From NCBI RefSeq assembly GCF_001567585.1, contig NZ_LRQV01000014.1, positions 18,247 through 82,246 on the forward strand: a stretch of 64,000 bases of DNA. Direction: 5' to 3'. The position numbers and the translations under genes were made by a program. Origin of the DNA: Micromonospora rosaria (GTDB lineage: Bacteria; Actinomycetota; Actinomycetes; Mycobacteriales; Micromonosporaceae). The notes under the pieces are model-generated. The model ran no database searches, was not told the origin of the DNA, and was given only the letters and a program-made list of their open reading frames with translations. Of the stretch, positions 45,720 through 53,399 are shown piece after piece. Position 1 is the first letter of the stretch; every line of letters begins with the position of its first letter.

Positions 45720-45863
45720 CCCCGACCGCCCGCGCCCGGTGGAGTGCCGGGGCGGGCAGGGACGGGTGTCGGGGACCGGGGTTTCCCGGGCCGGAGCCCC
45801 ACGGCTCCAGATCGGGATGTGTTGCGGGTCAGACCACTCGGGGAAAGGGCTTTCCTGATGGCC

Positions 45864-45920
45864 AGGCTAGGACCCTCTGAGCTGCAGCGTCAATGAGTTG
45901 CGTTTGCAGGAATGTTGCAG
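45864..45920 (-). promoter_or_regulatory. Orphan promoter with 11-bp-period TTGCAG repeats
   Basis: On the minus strand TTGACG (45893-45888), 18 nt, TAGCCT (45869-45864). Just upstream, TTGCAG occurs at 45904-45909 and 45915-45920 (plus strand), 11 bp apart. TTGCAG-type direct repeats are known upstream of Streptomyces alpha-amylase genes. The promoter points at the remnant at 45596-45719, and no intact gene follows it for 420 nt. Confidence 0.45.
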
Positions 45921-45948
45921 AGTTCACATTGCGCGGACCGCGTCGTCG

Positions 45949-47733
45949 TCAGTCGGTCGCGGGGTCGGTCAGCCGCCACGCCGCGCTGATCAGACCGATG
46001 TGGGACAGCGCCTGCGGAGTGTTGCCCACCTGCGCGCCGGAGACCGGGTCGACCTGCTCGCTGAACAGCCCGACGTCGTTGGCGTGGGTGACGGCCCGCT
46101 CGAACACCGCCCGCCCCCGCTCCGGCTCCCCGGCCAGCACCAGGCACTCGACCAGCCAGAACGAGCACATCAGGAACGCCGCCGGGTCGGTGGGCCAGCG
46201 CCGTACCAGGCCGTCGCCGGCACCCAACTCCCGCTCCACGGCCGCGATGGTGGCCCGCATCCGGGGATCGGTGGCCGGCAGGAAGCGCACCAGCGGCAGC
46301 AGCAGCGCGGAGGCGTCCAGCTCCGCCGAGCCGAACACCCCGGTGTACGCGCCGACCTGCTCGTTCCACCCGGCACGGAGGACGGTGGCCCGGATCTCGT
46401 CCCGGATCGCCGCCCAGCGGACCGGATCGGCCCGCTTCCCCAGCCGGGGCGCCAACTCCACCGCCCGGTCCAGCGCCACCCAGCAGAACACCTTCGACGA
46501 CAGGTGGTGCCGCTCGGCGTCCCGGGCCTCCCACATCCCCCGGTCCGGCAGCCGCCAGGTCCCCGCCACCTCCTCGGCCAGATCGACGACCATCTCCCGG
46601 ATCTCGGTGTCGAAGGTCTCCCCGAGGTACTCGTGCAGCCGCCACACCGCCAGGATCACCTCGCCGGGCACGTCGAGCTGCCGCTGCCGCCACGCCTCGT
46701 TGCCCACCCGGACCGGCCGGCTGTCGGCGTACCCGCGCAGGTGGCCGAGGTCGCGCTCGGCCAGTTCCCGCTCCCCCTCCAGCCCGAACAGCACGGGCAC
46801 CGGGGCTTCCCCGATCCGGCCGGCGGAGCGGGCCGCCCAGGCGAAGAGACGGTCCGCCTCCTCCGGGCAGGCCGCCACCCAGAGCGCCCGCATGGTCATC
46901 GCGAAGTCGCGCAGCCAGGAGTAGCGGTAGTCGTAGGTGCGGTCGCCACCGAGCCGCTCCGGCAGCGAGGTGGTGGCCGCCGCGGCCACCGCGCCACTAC
47001 GGGTGTACGTCAGCCCGGTCAGCACCGTCGCGCTGTGCCGCACCAGGTCGGCGTACTCGCCGTCGTAGCGGTGCGTCTCCCGGAACGCCTCCCAGGCCCG
47101 TACCGTGTCGGCGAGCGTCGGCACCGGGTCCAGCCGGGCGGGCGGGTCGCCGTACGCCGCGCCGTACGCCAGGTCGAAGCCGACGGTCTGCCCCGCCGCG
47201 ACGGTGACGTCGCACCGGACCCGGTCGCCGGCCACCCGCAGCGGCCCGCCGCCGCGCAGCGCCAGCACCACCGGGCCGGCGGTGGCCAGCACCGACCCGT
47301 CCGGCCGCTCGTGCAGGTACGGGGTGAGCCGGCCGTACTCCGGGCGGGGCGCGAAGTCCAGCCGCATCGGTACCCGACCGGTCAGCCCCTCCACCACCCG
47401 GACCAGCACGGCCGGCGAGTTCAGGCCCAGTTCGTGCCCGCGCGCACCCGGCCCGGCGGCGAGCGCGTCGGTGACCGCCACGCTGCCGGTGGCGGTGTGG
47501 TGCACGGTACGCAGCACCAGGCTGCCCGGCCGGTACGCCCGTTCGACCCGCCCGGGGGTGACCGGGGCGAGCCGCCAGTGCCCGGCCCGGGGGTCCAGCA
47601 GCCGGCCGAGGACCGACGGCCCGTCGAACCGGGTGGGGCACCACCAGTCGACGGAGCCGTCCCGACCGACCAGCGCGCCCGACCGGCAGTCGGAGAGGAA
47701 CGCGTAGTCGGCGATCGGCGGTTGCTGCGGCAC
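45949..47733 (-). CDS. Glycoside hydrolase family 15 (trehalase/glucoamylase-like)
   Basis: A 594-residue cytoplasmic GH15 protein (no signal peptide). The N-terminal beta-sandwich starts with PIADYAFLSDCRSGALVGRDGSVDWWCP (quoted as ADYAFLSDCRSGALVG and VDWWCP) and the (alpha/alpha)6 barrel includes YDYRYSWLRDFAMTM, LPDRGMWEARDAERHHLSSKVFCW with the general acid Glu in GMWE, and VGLFSEQVDP with the general base Glu, GNTPQALSHIGLI. This subfamily includes mycobacterial trehalases, so trehalose hydrolysis is the best guess. The GTG start is at 47733. It lies 39 nt downstream of the cupin gene and may be co-transcribed with it. Confidence 0.92.
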   Translation of the reverse strand: MPQQPPIADYAFLSDCRSGALVGRDGSVDWWCPTRFDGPSVLGRLLDPRAGHWRLAPVTPGRVERAYRPGSLVLRTVHHTATGSVAVTDALAAGPGARGHELGLNSPAVLVRVVEGLTGRVPMRLDFAPRPEYGRLTPYLHERPDGSVLATAGPVVLALRGGGPLRVAGDRVRCDVTVAAGQTVGFDLAYGAAYGDPPARLDPVPTLADTVRAWEAFRETHRYDGEYADLVRHSATVLTGLTYTRSGAVAAAATTSLPERLGGDRTYDYRYSWLRDFAMTMRALWVAACPEEADRLFAWAARSAGRIGEAPVPVLFGLEGERELAERDLGHLRGYADSRPVRVGNEAWRQRQLDVPGEVILAVWRLHEYLGETFDTEIREMVVDLAEEVAGTWRLPDRGMWEARDAERHHLSSKVFCWVALDRAVELAPRLGKRADPVRWAAIRDEIRATVLRAGWNEQVGAYTGVFGSAELDASALLLPLVRFLPATDPRMRATIAAVERELGAGDGLVRRWPTDPAAFLMCSFWLVECLVLAGEPERGRAVFERAVTHANDVGLFSEQVDPVSGAQVGNTPQALSHIGLISAAWRLTDPATD

Positions 47734-47772
47734 CCGCCCCGGATACCCCGACCCGGGGCGGGTTCACCCGGC

Positions 47773-48165
47773 TCAGGAGGTGGGTGGCTCGTCCTCGCCC
47801 GCCGCCTCCGCCCGGTCGGCCTCCTCCTTCGTCCGGTGCACCGCGCCGTCGGCGTGCTCCGGCGGGCCGTACACCGTGTAGAGGACCAGCGGGTTCGGCC
47901 CGGTGTTGACGAAGTTGTGCTTCGTCCCGGCCGGTACCGCCACCAGGTCGCCCTGGGCGACGGCCTTGGTCTCCCCGCCGACCCGGGCCTCCCCGGCACC
48001 GCTGACGAAGGTGAGGATCTGGTCGATGCCCTCGTGGACCTCCTCGCCGATCTCGCCACCGGGCGGAATGGTCATGATCACCAACTGGGTCTGCTGGCCG
48101 GTCCACAGCACCCGCCGGAAGTCCGGGCTCTTCTCGGCGACGGTCGCGATCGTGAAATGTTCCAT
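47773..48165 (-). CDS. Small cupin-domain protein
   Basis: A 130-residue single cupin: MTIPPGGEIGEEVHEGIDQILTFVSGAGEARVGG (quoted in part: GEIGEEVHEGIDQ) is motif 1 with metal ligands Glu/His, and VPAGTKHNFVNTGPNPLVLYTVYGPPEH is motif 2. The C-terminus is Glu/Ala-rich. ATG 48165 gives the natural length; an earlier in-frame ATG at 48198 has no ribosome-binding site. A metal-binding, possibly mannose-isomerase-like or sensory role; the true function is unknown. The 280 nt between this gene and the one ending at 48446 show no gene or clear signal. Confidence 0.88.
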   Translation of the reverse strand: MEHFTIATVAEKSPDFRRVLWTGQQTQLVIMTIPPGGEIGEEVHEGIDQILTFVSGAGEARVGGETKAVAQGDLVAVPAGTKHNFVNTGPNPLVLYTVYGPPEHADGAVHRTKEEADRAEAAGEDEPPTS

Positions 48166-48445
48166 GTGGCGCTCATACCCGGCTGCGGGCCGATCCACGC
48201 CGGGAATCGCAGATGGTGGAAGGCGGCCCGGACGCGAGGTTTGGATTCCCCCGGGGCGGGGATCGAGGAGCTGTCCGGCGCAGTGCGGTGCCGGTCGAGC
48301 CAGGTCCCCGCCGACGTACCGCCGTAGGGCTGCGAGGGTGGGAGACGGCCAGAGCGCGGCGACGTCGGACCCCGGTCGGACGGCGCCGCGCGCTCGTCTG
48401 CGGACCCGGCACGGCCGCTCGCGTCAGCCGGGTCGGGCCGACCGG

Positions 48446-48988
48446 TCAGTCGTCGTCGTCATCGTCGTCGTCCGGGATGAGCACCGGCTCCCCGCCGACG
48501 CACTCCACCTGGAGCTCGTGCTCGCCGCCCGGCCCGACGAAGCTGACCTCCACGTCGTCGTCCGGCCCCCGGTCGATCTCCACGGCCCGGTACCCCTGGG
48601 CCGGGGACCAGGACACCAGGAACGCCGCACCGCCGCTGCGGCACTCGGCGACCGCGCTGCCTCCCGTGACGACGAAGACCCGCTGGGACCCGGCCGGGCT
48701 CGCCGACGGGGTGACCGGGGGCGTGGCCGAGGGGACGGCGGTGGGGGTCTGCGGCGTACCGGACGGCCCCGCGCCCGGGGCACCGGGACCGGTCGGGGTA
48801 CCCGACACGGCCGGGGCGGACGGCACCGGGGAGGCCAACGCCCGGGCGACCTCCTCCTGGCTGAGCACCCCGCCGGGGGTACCGGCGATCCCCTCACCCA
48901 CGAGCCGGATCGCGCCCAGCCCGAGACCGGTGGCGAGAACGGCGGTGGCCAGCCACCCGACGGCGGCGAGCAGTGTACGGCGACCCAT
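48446..48988 (-). CDS. Exported protein with aspartate-rich C-terminus, divergent from two-component system
   Basis: A 180-residue protein with a basic start and a hydrophobic segment (about residues 5-30) acting as signal or anchor, a Pro/Thr/Ala/Gly-rich linker (about 50-100) and a compact beta-rich C-terminal domain (RVFVVTGGSAVAECRSGGAAFLVSW, quoted as its ends RVFVVTGG and AAFLVSW) with two Cys, ending in eight Asp. The start is leaderless-like: GATAGT (49001-48996), 7 nt, ATG. The conserved CTTAAC/CTTATC direct repeat lies 46 nt before the ATG in the orientation of this gene. I do not recognise the family. The Asp tail is shared in kind with the PepSY protein at 51476, suggesting a common cation-binding role. 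Confidence 0.75.
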   Translation of the reverse strand: MGRRTLLAAVGWLATAVLATGLGLGAIRLVGEGIAGTPGGVLSQEEVARALASPVPSAPAVSGTPTGPGAPGAGPSGTPQTPTAVPSATPPVTPSASPAGSQRVFVVTGGSAVAECRSGGAAFLVSWSPAQGYRAVEIDRGPDDDVEVSFVGPGGEHELQVECVGGEPVLIPDDDDDDDD

Positions 48989-49034
48989 GTCACCGACTAT
49001 CCCCGACGAGACGTTGGGCGGGGCTCTGCGGGGG

Positions 49035-49051
49035 GATAAGGGAAGGTTAAG
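49035..49051 (-). promoter_or_regulatory. 11-bp-period direct repeat, OmpR-type regulator site (copy 2)
   Basis: On the minus strand CTTAAC, CTTCC, CTTATC. It lies between the divergent Asp-tail gene (ATG 48988) and the response regulator (GTG 49092), so one site could serve both promoters, including autoregulation. Confidence 0.65.
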
Positions 49052-49078
49052 AACAGTGGTGCCCGTCGACCGGCCGGC

Positions 49079-49084
49079 TAGCCT
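49079..49084 (+). promoter_or_regulatory. -10 box of a leaderless promoter for the response regulator
   Basis: TAGCCT, then 7 nt, then GTG 49092. No ribosome-binding site is present. Confidence 0.5.
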
Positions 49085-49091
49085 GCCTGGT

Positions 49092-49787
49092 GTGCCCCGC
49101 CTGCTGCTCGTCGAGGACGATCTGACCATCCGTACCCCGCTGGTCCGCGCCCTACGGGAACGTGGCCACGCCGTGGCCGCCACCTCCACCGCGATGGACG
49201 GCCTGCGGGCCGCGCTGGACGACCGGCCCGACCTGGTCGTGCTCGACCTCGGACTGCCCGACCTGGACGGCCGCGAACTGCTCCGGATGCTGCGCGCGGT
49301 CAGCGCGGTCCCGGTGATCGTGGCGACCGCCCGCGACGACGAGAGGGAGATCATCCGGGTGCTCGACGCGGGCGCCGACGACTACGTGGTCAAGCCGTTC
49401 ACCGCCGCCCAGCTCGACGCGCGGGTCCGGGCGGTGCTGCGCCGGGGCCCCTCCGCCGCCGACGCCGACGATCCGACGATCACCGTGGGCGGGCTGCGGG
49501 TCGACCCCCGCTCCCGGCAGGTCACCCTGGACGGTACGCCGGTGGAGCTGACCCCGCGCGAGTTCGACCTGCTGCACCACCTCGCCGGCCGGCCCGGTCA
49601 GGTGGTCACCAAGCGGGAACTGCTCACCGAGGTCTGGCAGATCCCGTACGGCGGCGCGGACAAGACCGTCGACGTGCACCTGTCCTGGCTGCGCCGCAAG
49701 CTCGGGGAGAGCGCCCAGCAGCCCCGGTACCTGCACACCGTCCGGGGTGTCGGGGTGCGTCTGGCCGACCCCGGGGCGGACCGGTGA
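49092..49787 (+). CDS. OmpR/PhoB-family response regulator
   Basis: A 231-residue regulator. The receiver has the acidic pair in LLLVEDDLTIR, the phospho-acceptor Asp in LVVLDLGLPDLDGREL, Thr/Ser in VIVATARDDERE and Lys in DDYVVKPFTAAQLDARV. The C-terminal winged helix (about residues 130-230) contains VELTPREFDLLHHLAGRPGQVVTKRELLTEVW, quoted in part as LTPREFDLLHHL, and VDVHLSWLRRKLGE, RYLHTVRGVGVRL. It overlaps the kinase gene by 4 nt (GTGA). OmpR-family dimers bind direct repeats with 10-11-bp period, exactly the type found at 49035, 51389 and 6539. Confidence 0.95.
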   Translation: MPRLLLVEDDLTIRTPLVRALRERGHAVAATSTAMDGLRAALDDRPDLVVLDLGLPDLDGRELLRMLRAVSAVPVIVATARDDEREIIRVLDAGADDYVVKPFTAAQLDARVRAVLRRGPSAADADDPTITVGGLRVDPRSRQVTLDGTPVELTPREFDLLHHLAGRPGQVVTKRELLTEVWQIPYGGADKTVDVHLSWLRRKLGESAQQPRYLHTVRGVGVRLADPGADR

Positions 49788-51067
49788 GGGGTCGGCTGGC
49801 CCTGCTGGCCGCCGCAGTCGGCGTCCTCGTCCTGACCGCGTTCCTGGTGCCGCTGGCCCTGCTGGTCCGCGACGTCACCGCCGACCGGGCCACCGTCCGG
49901 GCCACCGCCGACGCGCAGAGCCTGGTGCCCGTGGTCGGTACCGCCGACCCGGAGATCGTCCGACTCACCGTGGAACAGCTCGTCGCCCAGTCCCGCCGGC
50001 CGGTGAGCGTCTTCCTGCCCGACGGCACGATCCTCGGGGCGGCGGCCCCGCGTACCCCCGCGGTCGAGCTGGCCGCGCGCGGGCAGAGCCTGACCGCCGA
50101 GTTCGACGACGGCCGGGAAGTGGTCATCGCGGTGCAGCGGCGCGCGGACGGCATCGGCGTGATCCGGACCGTGGTGCCCGCCGCCGAGCTGACCCACGGC
50201 GTGACCCGGGCCTGGCTGCTGCTGGCCGGGCTCGGCATCGTCCTGGTGCTGGTCGGCCTGGCCGTCGCCGACCGGCTGGCCCGCAGCCTGGTCGGGGCGA
50301 TCACCGACCTCTCCACCGTCTCGCACCGGCTGGCCAACGCCGAACTCGACGCCCGGGTCACCCCGGCCGGCCCGGCCGAGCTGCGCGAGGTCGCCGGGGC
50401 GCTGAACCACCTCGCCGGCCGCATCCAGGTGCTGCTGCGCGAGGAACGCGAGCAGGTTGCCGACCTGTCGCACCGGCTGCGTACCCCGCTGACCGCGCTC
50501 CGGCTGGAGGCCGAGTCGCTGCGCGACCCGGCGGACGCCGCCCGGGTCACCGCCGCCGTCGACGGGCTGGAGCGGGCCGTCACCGGCCTGATCCGGCAGG
50601 CCCGCTGGCGTACCCCGACCGCCGGGGCCGCCGTCTGCGACGCGGCGGCGATCGTCGGGGACCGGGTGGCGTTCTGGTCGGTGCTCGCCGAGGACACCGG
50701 CCGAGCCGTCACCCTCGACCTGGCCGAGGGTCCGCTCCCGGTCGGGGTACCCGCCGACGAACTGGAGGCGGCGGTGGACGCCCTGCTGGGCAACGTCTTC
50801 GCGCACACCCCCGACGAGACCCCGTTCACCGTGCGCCTCGCCCCGGACGGCGGTCACGTGCTGCTGACCGTCGCCGACGAGGGGCCGGGCATGCCGCCCG
50901 GCACGGTCCGCCGGGGCGCCAGTCACGGCGGCTCCACCGGCCTCGGCCTGGACATCGCCCAACGGGCCGCCGAGGCCAGCGGCGGCTCCCTGGAGGTCGG
51001 CACCGGCCCCGAGGGCGGCGCCCGGGTCCTGCTCCGCCTCGGCCCACCCCGCTCCCCCAACGACTGA
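49784..51067 (+). CDS. Sensor histidine kinase
   Basis: A 427-residue kinase with two membrane helices (about residues 5-27 and 144-165) around an extracellular sensor of ~115 residues, a HAMP domain (about 166-220), the H-box EREQVADLSHRLRTPLTALRLEAESL with phospho-acceptor His in LSHRLRTPL, and an HATPase domain with a weak N-box (VDALLGNVFAHTPDETPF), G1 VADEGPGMPPG and G2 GSTGLGLDIAQRA. Cognate to the response regulator encoded just upstream with overlap. The sensor sequence gives no ligand; the adjacent PepSY and Asp-tailed exported proteins suggest that it senses a cell-surface or divalent-cation signal. Confidence 0.94.
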   Translation: MRGRLALLAAAVGVLVLTAFLVPLALLVRDVTADRATVRATADAQSLVPVVGTADPEIVRLTVEQLVAQSRRPVSVFLPDGTILGAAAPRTPAVELAARGQSLTAEFDDGREVVIAVQRRADGIGVIRTVVPAAELTHGVTRAWLLLAGLGIVLVLVGLAVADRLARSLVGAITDLSTVSHRLANAELDARVTPAGPAELREVAGALNHLAGRIQVLLREEREQVADLSHRLRTPLTALRLEAESLRDPADAARVTAAVDGLERAVTGLIRQARWRTPTAGAAVCDAAAIVGDRVAFWSVLAEDTGRAVTLDLAEGPLPVGVPADELEAAVDALLGNVFAHTPDETPFTVRLAPDGGHVLLTVADEGPGMPPGTVRRGASHGGSTGLGLDIAQRAAEASGGSLEVGTGPEGGARVLLRLGPPRSPND

Positions 51068-51211
51068 GGCCACTACTGACCGGAACTGCCCCCGCCCGCC
51101 TCCGACCCGGCCTGGCTCGGGTTGCTGGCTGTCCATCCGGATGGCCGGATCCGCAGGTGCCTGGGCCCAACGTGGCCAGCGGACCGCTGGCGGGCACCCC
51201 AACATTGGCGT

Positions 51212-51343
51212 CCTGTCGAGCTGCCCCGCCCACGAGACCAGCCGGGCACCAGCCCCCGCGCGCCACAGCCCTCGCCCCGCGCGCCACAGCTTCCGCCCCG
51301 CGCGCCACGGCTTCCGCCCCATCCGTGAGGGCAGCTCGACAGG
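51212..51343. repeat. Inverted repeat with CCTGTCGAGCTGCCCC ends (copy 2) enclosing 21-bp tandem repeats
   Basis: CCTGTCGAGCTGCCC (51212-51226) and GGGCAGCTCGACAGG (51329-51343) are exact inverted repeats, the same end sequence as at 20483-20560. Inside, about 51247-51320, a 21-nt unit containing CCCCGCGCGCCAC occurs three times. The element lies between the kinase gene and the PepSY gene. The rest of this 400-nt gap contains the motif at 51389 and no other gene. Confidence 0.7.
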
Positions 51344-51388
51344 GCACCGAATCGAACACCCCGGCGGGCGGGAAGCACTGGCCGGCGG

Positions 51389-51405
51389 CTTAACCGGGCC
51401 TTAGC
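51389..51405 (+). promoter_or_regulatory. 11-bp-period direct repeat, OmpR-type regulator site (copy 3)
   Basis: CTTAAC (51389-51394), CGGGC, CTTAGC (51400-51405), 70 nt before the PepSY ATG. TTAGCA (51401-51406), 17 nt, TATCCA (51424-51429) could be the promoter, so the distal half of the site overlaps the -35. Confidence 0.65.
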
Positions 51406-51475
51406 AATCGGACAGCGCGCCCCTATCCACCCAGGACCGATCCTCGATTGCAGCAACGAGGAGAGGATGGACCCG

Positions 51476-52024
51476 ATGAACCGGATCTCACTGGCACTGG
51501 CCGCGATCGGCGGCACCGCCGTGCTGTCGGTCACCGGCGTGGCGCTCGGCAGCGCCGCCGCCGACCGCACCGCGCAGCGCAGCGCCGACACCGCGCTGGT
51601 GGCGACCACCAGCACCCCCGACACGACCACCCCCGCCGCCCCCGCCACCGACGGCAACCCGGCCCCCGGCCTGACCGCCACCACCCGCGCCGCCACCGAC
51701 CCGGGCACCCCGCCGGCCAGCCAGGACACCATCAGCCGGGAGCGGGCCGGCGAGATCGCCCTCGCCGCCGCCGGTGGCGGCCGGATCGTCGAGGTCGACC
51801 GCGAACGGGAGCACAACCGCCCGGTCTGGAGCATCGAGATCATCAACGGCACCACCGAGTACGAGATCGACGTCGACCGCGAGACTGGCACGATCCTCGA
51901 CACCGAGAAGGAGCCGGTCGACGACGACAATGACGATGACGACGACCGCGACGACGACCGGGACGACAAGGACGACCGGGACGACGACGATGACGACGAC
52001 CGGGACGACGACGACCGGGACTGA
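51476..52024 (+). CDS. Exported PepSY-domain protein with Asp/Arg-rich tail
   Basis: A 182-residue exported protein: signal peptide (MNRISLALAAIGGTAVLSVTGVALG), a Thr/Pro-rich spacer (about residues 35-80), one PepSY domain (about 85-140: SRERAGEIALAAAGGGRIVEVDRE, quoted in part, then VWSIEIINGTTEYEIDVDRETGTILD) and a ~45-residue tail of Asp with Arg, Asn and Lys. PepSY domains are thought to regulate proteases or interact at the cell surface and often accompany two-component systems, as here. ATG 51476 has GGAGAGG 9 nt upstream; an ATG at 51467 lies too near the ribosome-binding site. A hairpin terminator follows. Confidence 0.9.
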   Translation: MNRISLALAAIGGTAVLSVTGVALGSAAADRTAQRSADTALVATTSTPDTTTPAAPATDGNPAPGLTATTRAATDPGTPPASQDTISRERAGEIALAAAGGGRIVEVDREREHNRPVWSIEIINGTTEYEIDVDRETGTILDTEKEPVDDDNDDDDDRDDDRDDKDDRDDDDDDDRDDDDRD

Positions 52025-52058
52025 CTTCCGGGAGTAGGCAGAGCAGCTAGCGAGACAG

Positions 52059-52089
52059 CAGAGGGAGCCCCGGATCGGGGCTCCCTCTG
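52059..52089 (+). terminator. Hairpin terminator after the PepSY gene
   Basis: A perfect 13-bp stem (52059-52071 with 52077-52089) with loop GGATC, 35 nt after the stop codon. Confidence 0.75.
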
Positions 52090-52125
52090 TCGTGGTGGGC
52101 TGGTCGGCGTGCCTGCGGGAGCTGC

Positions 52126-52311
52126 TCAGCGCCGGAGGTCCCGGGTGAAACGCGCCCAGGCAGCCGGCGCGAACACCAGGGCCGGGCCGGACGGGTCCTT
52201 GCTGTCCCGTACGGCCACCGCACCCGGGAGGTCGGCGGCGACCTCCACGCACGCGCCGCCGTTCGGGCCGCTCTTGGTCGACTTGCGCCAGGTGGCGTTG
52301 CTCAGATCCAT
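52126..52311 (-). CDS. DUF397 domain protein, without its usual HTH partner
   Basis: A 61-residue protein that is a complete DUF397 domain: MDLSNATWRKSTKSG, NGGACVEVA, VAVRDSKDPSGPALVF and WARFTRDLRR. Family members are small partners of Scr1/XRE-type regulators in actinomycetes and act as toxin-like or sequestering proteins. ATG 52311 has AAGGAAG 10 nt upstream. No HTH gene is adjacent; the neighbours are a sulfotransferase gene upstream and the PepSY gene, so it is an orphan. It converges with the PepSY gene. Confidence 0.9.
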   Translation of the reverse strand: MDLSNATWRKSTKSGPNGGACVEVAADLPGAVAVRDSKDPSGPALVFAPAAWARFTRDLRR

Positions 52312-52414
52312 GCTCGGGCCGCTTCCTTGATCAGGTCGAGGGACTACCGGGGCCGCACCGCCCCGGGACCGATCGAGGGTAACAAATTCGCGCAAGGGTG
52401 CTCACGATCCGTGA

Positions 52415-53329
52415 TCAGCGGTGCAGCCAGGCGAGCAGGTCCGGCGGGGCCAGGGCCGCCACCCGGGCCTGGTAGCGGGCCAGCACGGCCGGGTCGAGCG
52501 ACGCCCGGCCCTGCCCCGAGGTGCCCGCCCGGAAGAACGCGGCGCGGCTGCGCAGCACCCCGGCCGGGTCGGGGGCGAGCTGGTCCGCCCGCTCCCGCAT
52601 CCGCCCGAAGGTGGCCGCGTCGACCAGGTCGGGCCAGTCTCGCTCCGGCACGTCGAAGCCGAGCCGGTCGGCCAGCCGGCGCATCTCCCCCGCCAGGTCG
52701 GCCAGCAGGTCGGCGTAGTGCACGAGGACGACGTGGGGCTGGTCCCGACGCCGCCAGGCATCGGTGAGGTGCCACAGGACACCGGGCAGCGAGTCCAGTT
52801 CCGCACGGGGGTCGACCTCCCGGTCCACCCAGCGGCCCAGCCACTCGGGCAACGGCCGTCGCGGCCCGGTGGGGCCGACGGGCTGGCCGGTCAACTCGTG
52901 CATCCGCTCGCGGTCCAGGTTCCGGGCCTGGTGGTACAGCGAGACCGCCATGTCCAGCGGGTGCCGGGCGACCACGACGTACGTCGCCCGGGGGTCGAGC
53001 GGTACCCCGTCGAGCGGGGTGTGTGTCTTGACGAACCGCCGGTGCTCCTGGGCGGCGAGCCGGGCGACGACCTCGTCGCGGGGCTCGACCAGCCAGTCCA
53101 GCCAGGGCGACAGCCGCGACAGCGGGGCCGGCAGGTCGGGGGTACGGAACACCAGCAGCGCGCAGATCATCTGCATCCAGGTGGTGCCGCTCTTGGACCG
53201 GGTGCTGATCACGATGTCGCCGGTGCGGAAGGGGAACCCGAGCCACCGGGCGCTGTCCTCGTCCGGGGAGCGGTAACGGAAGGGGTCGGCAGGCACCAGG
53301 GCATGGTAGGGACGTTCCGGCCCGTCCAC
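52415..53329 (-). CDS. PAPS-dependent sulfotransferase
   Basis: A 304-residue cytosolic-type sulfotransferase (SULT1-like). The 5'-phosphosulfate loop is ISTRSKSGTTWMQ, the second PAPS contact is VVVARHPLDMAVSLYHQ with the conserved Arg and Ser, and the catalytic His is in FVKTHTPLDG. The C-terminal RxGxxGxW-like motif is altered (FFRAGTSGQGRASL). The acceptor is unknown; sulfation of a natural product or lipid is possible. Transcribed alone, divergent from the beta-family gene. Confidence 0.92.
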   Translation of the reverse strand: MDGPERPYHALVPADPFRYRSPDEDSARWLGFPFRTGDIVISTRSKSGTTWMQMICALLVFRTPDLPAPLSRLSPWLDWLVEPRDEVVARLAAQEHRRFVKTHTPLDGVPLDPRATYVVVARHPLDMAVSLYHQARNLDRERMHELTGQPVGPTGPRRPLPEWLGRWVDREVDPRAELDSLPGVLWHLTDAWRRRDQPHVVLVHYADLLADLAGEMRRLADRLGFDVPERDWPDLVDAATFGRMRERADQLAPDPAGVLRSRAAFFRAGTSGQGRASLDPAVLARYQARVAALAPPDLLAWLHR

Positions 53330-53388
53330 ACCGGATTTTGCCGGGGCAGGTGGGCCGTTCGGGCCTGTGACCGGGGTGTTCCGGCAGG

Positions 53389-53394
53389 TAGATT
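53389..53394 (+). promoter_or_regulatory. Candidate -10 box before the beta-family gene
   Basis: TAGATT is followed by 5 nt and ATG 53400, or 8 nt and GTG 53403 in the same frame; a near-leaderless start is likely. Confidence 0.4.
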
Positions 53395-53399
53395 GAGGT

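Noticed and set aside
45898..48327. 809-codon plus-strand frame opposite GH15 and the cupin gene
   Set aside because: Antisense shadow; peptide composition is unnatural and the minus-strand genes have full catalytic motifs.
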